Origin: Helichrysum umbraculigerum
Taxonomy: Eukaryota > Streptophyta > Magnoliopsida > Asterales > Asteraceae
Assembly: GCA_949592205.1 (NCBI GenBank)
Contig: CATIUR010000001.1
Location: forward strand, 310,400,250-310,464,249
Direction of reading: 5' to 3'
DNA: 64,000 nucleotides
Both the position numbers and the translations under genes were made by a program. The notes below the pieces were generated by a model. That model did no database searches. It was given only the letters and a program-made list of their open reading frames with translations, and had not been told where the DNA came from. Positions 59,801 to 64,000 of this stretch are shown piece by piece (position 1 is the first letter of the stretch; each line of letters begins with the position of its first letter).

Positions 59801-59892
59801 CATGATATGATGTTAAGCCTCATCCCACCGGTCTCCCCCTGTATGACCAAGGTTCTACCGAAGGCGAGAGGTATGAAAAACAATTTTGTCAT
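56860..59892 (-). pseudogene. Pol of element D: RT, RNase H, integrase, chromodomain
   Basis: An uninterrupted 1010-codon frame. From the N-terminus: protease-RT linker (IQGETGGMRL), RT with YRELNKLTVKNRYPLPRID and palm FIDDILIYSRN, RNase H CDASHQGLGC, integrase zinc domain HPGSDKMYHG...CLTC, catalytic MDFITKLP, SDRDSRF and TAYHPQTDGQSER, and chromodomain-like VRWNSRRGPEFTWE at the end. This is the best-preserved pol in the window and a good reference for the lesions in A and C. The only break is a one-base gain in a T run near 59878 that separates it from the protease frame. The first codons shown by the ATG at 59892 are out of the true frame. Confidence 0.95.
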
Positions 59893-60412
59893 AGCAAATG
59901 ATTTCGGCGCGATGTTTGGATAACCAGTCCATGCCTACGATGACATCGAAACTTCCTATCTCAACAGGCATAAGATCTATGGAGAAGATTTCATCAGCTA
60001 GATTTAAAGTGCAATTAGGTATCACACTATTGGTTTCTATCAATTTGCCATTTGCTAGCTCTACGGTGTACTTAACGTCTAAAGCAACAGGTGTGATGTC
60101 AAGTAGAGGGCAAAATTCATCAGAAATAAAACTTCTATCGGCACCAGTATCAAACAGAATAGAAGCAGTTAAATTATTGAGGAGGAACATACCCGTGACC
60201 ACATTCGGGTCCTGACGGGCGTCCCCTGAGTTGATCACGAAGGCGCTACTTTTGACGTTGTTGTTGTTGCGGCTGTTGTTGTTGTTGCCCTTATTCTTCA
60301 ATTTTGGGCACGTATCCCTAAAGTGTCCTGGATTCCCACATTCATAGCAGGACTTTGGTTGTCGAGGCATTTTTGTCAGAGGGGTTGTTGTTGGATCTGG
60401 GGGCTCGGCAAT
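59855..60412 (-). pseudogene. Gag C-terminus and protease of element D
   Basis: Contains a CCHC knuckle CYECGNPGHFRDTC, a short Asn-rich linker (much shorter than in element C), and the aspartic protease with LFDTGADRSFIS and VIVGMDWLSKHRAEI. After CYDKIV the frame runs out of register through one extra T and stops at 59855. The upstream end is the boundary with element E at 60412; frame continuity beyond it is chance. Confidence 0.9.
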
Positions 60413-62863
60413 TGTCACACCCCCAATTTCATGCTTTGCGGAAGCGACTGTTTTGGGGCATGACTAATCAAATATCAAAACACCAAAGTACAAGCAAACG
60501 ACTCTAAATGAGACGTTTTAGAAACACATTACATTACATTAGTTTTCCAAAAGAAATACAAAGTTTAAGTCATAAGTTTAAAACATAGTAGTGAGTTCGC
60601 AAAATGATTTCAGAAGATTTTAATACATAACCATTATACAAAATATAATGCAAGAAAATCTTCATGTCTAAATGGATGTATGCGACTCGTGATAGGTAGC
60701 TTATCCTGTAGGCCATTCCTAATATTGATGAGCACCTGAGAATACAACACTAAAAGGTCAGCTATAAAGCTGGTGAATCTCTCACAGGTTTAAATAAACA
60801 TTAATGTGATCAACATGATTATCCGACGATAATTTAAACAGTGTAAACCGATCAATGAATAACAATGTACCGAACCATGATTTACCCATTAGGGCTACCG
60901 ACCAATGATTAAACCAATTAAGGTTTCCGAACAATGATTTACCGATAATGACATTTGTATTGCACTGAGCTATGATTCAAAGCCTAACCCGATCTTTGCC
61001 TCCCGATTTGGTGACACACCCATAACAATTACTAAAGTGCCCGTTTTTAACTTGGTTGTAGCTAGCAACCCGGACGGGGACGTCACTCCCATGATAGTAC
61101 TATCCTTTAGTAACCGCGCCTTATTAAGTTAATGAATCATACACTGTTGAGGACTTTTACCGAATTAAAACACTCGTGCATATACCGAACAATGAAAATC
61201 AAGACCGACAATGATAACCGAACCATGTACCAAAATGGTAAACCGAATACAAGTAACAATGCAGTTAATTAAGTTAACAACTAAATTAACTAACCGAATA
61301 ACAGTGATCACGAAAATAATTTGTGTTGCATCTCCCCCAATTATTAAAACATGTAAACATTGAAAATGGGGCCGTGAGACTCACCTGAGTCAATCCGAGC
61401 AAATGAATATATTCGACGTGGAATAGACAATCTCTGAAATCCCTTAGAGTCCTAAACACGCGAGATTCTAATGAGTAAAAGGATTATCCAATGTATTGTT
61501 TAAATGTTTATGTTTGAGTTTACAAAATTTGGTACGAGTCTGAAAACAGTAATCTGCCATTTTCGGCCCCTAAACGACCCCGGATGGCCTAAAACTGACA
61601 AGGCTAAGGTACTTAGCCTTGATCATTGGGTTGTTTTTGAATGACCGAGCGAATTTGAGCCCAATCCGTTATAATAAAATTTTCATCGAGAAGCTACCCT
61701 AAAATATGTTGTAAAATCGTCGACGTTTTCAAAAATTTACATGTTCTGTTTTAGCTAGAATTCGCAGGGCTAGTTTATTGATCCGTTGGATCATGAAATA
61801 TATAGGGGGAATCCGCCGGATTCACTTGAATCCGCCGGACTGGTGACATTTGTGGGGAATACGCCGTATTCCCTTGAATACGCCGTATTCCGGAAAAATA
61901 GAGGGAATACGCCGGATTCCCAAGAATCCGACCGTACTCATGACAAACCACGGGAATACGACCGTATTCCATTGAATACGCCGTGTTCATGTTTTCTGGG
62001 CAGGAATCCGCCGGATTCACCCGAATCCGCCGGATTCACGTAACTGGTTCGACTCTGTACGTGCAGAAAACATACAAAACCATTTCTAAATCCTATTTCC
62101 GCTTACAACAACTTAATACAAAGCTAATACATGCTATATTACGTATTTTAAACCAGAAATTAAAGAAAATGGTGAGTGATTCTTACAATGAAAAATTGGG
62201 GTCGAGGAGGATGATGATGAACGATGGAGATGTTGATGATGTTGCTAGATGATGATGATGATCCAAGATAAATATGTAGATGATGATTTGATGGTGTTGT
62301 TGTTGTTTTGAAATTGAAACCGAGAGGGAGAGAATGAGAGAGCCGAGAGTGTGTTTTTGAGAGGGAAATAATTGGGGTCGGTGTATATACACCGGCCTCA
62401 ATTATTGAGGTGTGTGTGTATTTTCCGTCCCGTATTCGCGTACCCGATCGTTATGTAGTATAATGTTTTAAAATGATAATTTTCTAAAAATAGATTCGTA
62501 TAAGTTTTTAATTGAAATATTTTATAAAACTGTTTTCTCGGATGTTTAAAATTGTAACTTTGTTTTACCAAAAATGTACGGATAGTTTTCTGTATCTAAA
62601 CTGTATTTAAATTTCAAACGGATTATGTAATTATTATCCTTAATAATAATACTTGATTTAAAAATGTTTTTCGCTCACTTTCATTTTGAGTTTCTACGTT
62701 TTGTTAAATTTGGTATTCGCGATTATTTAAATAATCGTTTCGGTTTATATATATACATATATATATATAATACTTGAATGCTTAAGTGTCAACACGTATG
62801 TAATACGTGATTTAAAAGTTTAAATTGGCCCCTAATTTTGGCCCTTTTTGACCGGGTGTCACA
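60413..62863 (-). repeat. 3' LTR of element E
   Basis: TGTCACACCC...GGGTGTCACA, 2451 bp, with the same termini and architecture as the C and D LTRs but strongly diverged. It contains the palindrome array at 61795-62040 and several direct repeats of an ACCGAACAATGA-like phrase around 60835-61250. No gene. Confidence 0.9.
61795..62040. repeat. Palindrome array, GAATCCGCCGGATTC / GGAATACGCCGTATTCC type (element E LTR)
   Basis: About nine hairpins in 250 bp. Two alternating types: GAATCC-gcc-GGATTC (61809-61823 and others) and GGGAATACG-c-CGTATTCCC (61855-61873, 9-bp stem). A hybrid type GAATACGCCGGATTC and a GAATACGACCGTATTC variant also occur. Same LTR position as the other arrays. Confidence 0.88.
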
Positions 62864-62880
62864 TTCTCCCCTTGTTAGGA
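62864..62880 (-). other. Polypurine tract of element E
   Basis: The minus strand reads CTAACAAGGGGAGAATG beside the LTR. Confidence 0.85.
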
Positions 62881-63367
62881 GAATTTCGTCCCGAAATTTA
62901 AGTGAAACCTAAATCCGCGTGTTTCTAGGGCCGACTATGTGATATGTCTAATACTAAGACATTCCATTTATCCATGTCCTCTCCCCTTGTTATGCTTTGA
63001 CCTACCGATTATTTAAGAAATGGAGAGGTCCGAATTCTACCCGACCGTTATGTCTACTTGACCAGGTCGTCCCGTATTAGCAAGTGTGACTTTGTTTTGG
63101 ATGACCAATCCACCGAATTCAGTGAGTTTTACAGTGTTCATACAGTTTGTAACGAGTAGCAGTATCGTCGCTTAATCTAGATTCTATCACTCTCCTATAG
63201 AAACTAATTGATTCAACCTACATTAGCTCTATATGGGATGTGACCCATTGTTTACACACAAAAGATCAACCGGTATGTTTTCCGGTATAAACAATGTAGG
63301 ATTTGTTATCCCAATACTTATGTAAGCTAAACCTCGTCTCTTAAAGAAACTATAGAACCTAAATTGT

Positions 63368-63408
<41 letters not shown>

Positions 63409-63493
63409 TGCACTTAGGATCTAGGGAAAACATAAAAGATATCAAGCAACAAGTAATATCTATCCATGTAAACAGTGTAAAGCAATTAGGTCA
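62881..63493 (-). other. Region between Gag and polypurine tract of element E, with a 38-base T run
   Basis: No pol motif on either strand. A run of T at 63370-63407 (poly-A on the element's strand) interrupts it. It bears no obvious similarity to the corresponding region of element B. Confidence 0.75.
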
Positions 63494-64000
63494 TTAATGA
63501 ATGACCATACCAGTGTTGAGCAAGTCAATGAGTCTAGGGTTCTGGTCGTCATCCCTACCTCTGAGTACGTAGGCTCTTCCTCGAGCAGGGCCGATGTTCT
63601 TGTCCTTTAAGTTTGGACAGTCACTTCTGAAGTGACCTACAGTTCCACATTCGAAACAAGCTCTCGTTCGGCAATCCTTAGCAGAATGACCATAACGCTG
63701 GCACTTGTCGCAGGGGGTACCACAAGGCCCGTCATGGTGACGTTTACACTTTGAGCAGTAGGGTTTGGTTCCAGTGTACTCTCTCTTGTTTTCAGACCCA
63801 GAGGTGTTGGCCTTGATGGTTGCAGGCTTTTTGGTAGCCGGACTTTGATTATCAGGGTTTCCCTCAGGTTTTCTCTTGTTATCACTAGGGTGGTTTACAG
63901 TACTCTTGACAACAGACGTTCCTTGGCGAACGATCTGTGCCATCAGCTTATGTGCCATGCGCACAGTACCATGAAATGTAGGAGAGTTGGATGAAGTAAC
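63494..64000 (-). pseudogene. Gag of element E, C-terminal part, continuing past the window
   Basis: Open frame from the right edge to the stop at 63494. It shows the end of the Gag domain (VRMAHKLMAQIV), the segment CSKCKRHHDGPC, and two CCHC knuckles CDKCQRYGHSAKDC and CFECGTVGHFRSDC. After about 25 residues that resemble the linker before the protease, the sequence turns to LLNTGMVIH and stops. The stop therefore results from the deletion that removed the protease and pol, or it marks a stabilised Gag-only derivative. Confidence 0.85.

Larger units (their letters stand above)
54255..60412 (-). mobile_element. Element D: Tekay-like Gypsy retrotransposon, 5' half displaced by element E
   Basis: Minus-strand 3' LTR (54255-56825), polypurine tract and nearly intact pol, ending within Gag at 60412, where element E begins. 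The remaining gag, leader and 5' LTR are expected right of E beyond the window. The sequence before the LTR is taatg (54250-54254). Confidence 0.9.
60413..64000 (-). mobile_element. Element E: Tekay-like Gypsy element lacking pol (partial)
   Basis: Minus-strand 3' LTR (60413-62863), polypurine tract, 0.6 kb non-coding and then Gag running off the right edge. No protease, RT, RNase H or integrase lies between Gag and the tract, so it is a non-autonomous or deleted derivative. It is inserted in element D gag and is thus the innermost layer. The base string before it is gcaat (60408-60412); the partner copy is outside the window. Confidence 0.85.

Noticed and set aside
61775..62043. Overlapping ORFs on both strands with repeated NPADS / ESAGF peptides
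   Set aside because: They are translations of the palindrome array in the element E LTR; palindromic DNA stays open on both strands by chance.

Overview
The window is nuclear DNA of a flowering plant and consists almost entirely of nested LTR retrotransposons. I see no host protein-coding gene, rRNA or tRNA gene. The Gag, Pol and LTR style (Tekay-type chromoviruses, an Athila-like element with a tRNA-Asp primer site, a SIRE-like Copia element) would fit an Asteraceae genome. That is an inference from family resemblance, not a proof.

Layout. (1) Element A, + strand, a Tekay-like Ty3/Gypsy element, runs from the left edge to 12049. It keeps an extra coiled-coil ORF (1961-2416) and most of pol (3061-5619) but has lost gag. 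Its 3' LTR (5653-12049) carries a solo LTR S1 (6455-9398), a tandem-repeat block and a cluster of 14 TTGACC motifs. (2) A 140-bp fragment of an older protease gene (12050-12190) separates A from element B. (3) Element B, + strand, Tekay-like, starts at 12191. Its 5' LTR is split into three pieces by a solo Athila-like LTR S2 (12335-14724) and by the large element F (16815-40135). B keeps a decayed gag and protease and has no reverse transcriptase (41458-44174). Its 3' LTR starts at 44175 and is cut by Copia element G. (4) Element F, - strand, is Athila-like and non-autonomous. It encodes Gag, protease, an acidic linker and an unrecognised ~520-residue region where RT/RNase H/integrase would normally be. 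Element C (Tekay-like, 23957-34373) sits inside F's gag, and solo LTR S3 (35627-38110) sits inside F's 5' LTR. (5) Copia element G, + strand, starts at 45131. Its pol ends at 52420, and element D (Tekay-like, - strand, from 54255) is inserted in its downstream region. D in turn is cut at 60412 by element E (- strand, 60413 to beyond the window).

The nesting is supported by target-site duplications (S1 caatt, S2 attac/atgac, F cctag, S3 taagg) and by empty sites in the partner LTRs for S2, S3 and G. The deepest visible stack is old protease fragment > B > G > D > E.

The most unusual structures are two. First, the minus-strand Tekay-like LTRs each carry, 0.8-1.4 kb from their 5' end, a dense array of short near-perfect palindromes. 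The position is shared but the palindrome sequence differs between LTR families. Second, F carries a novel ORF with an internal duplication in place of pol. All coding regions except A's small ORF carry stops, frameshifts or deletions, so nothing here looks fully autonomous, although LTR pairs of A, C and F are nearly identical and so the insertions are young.
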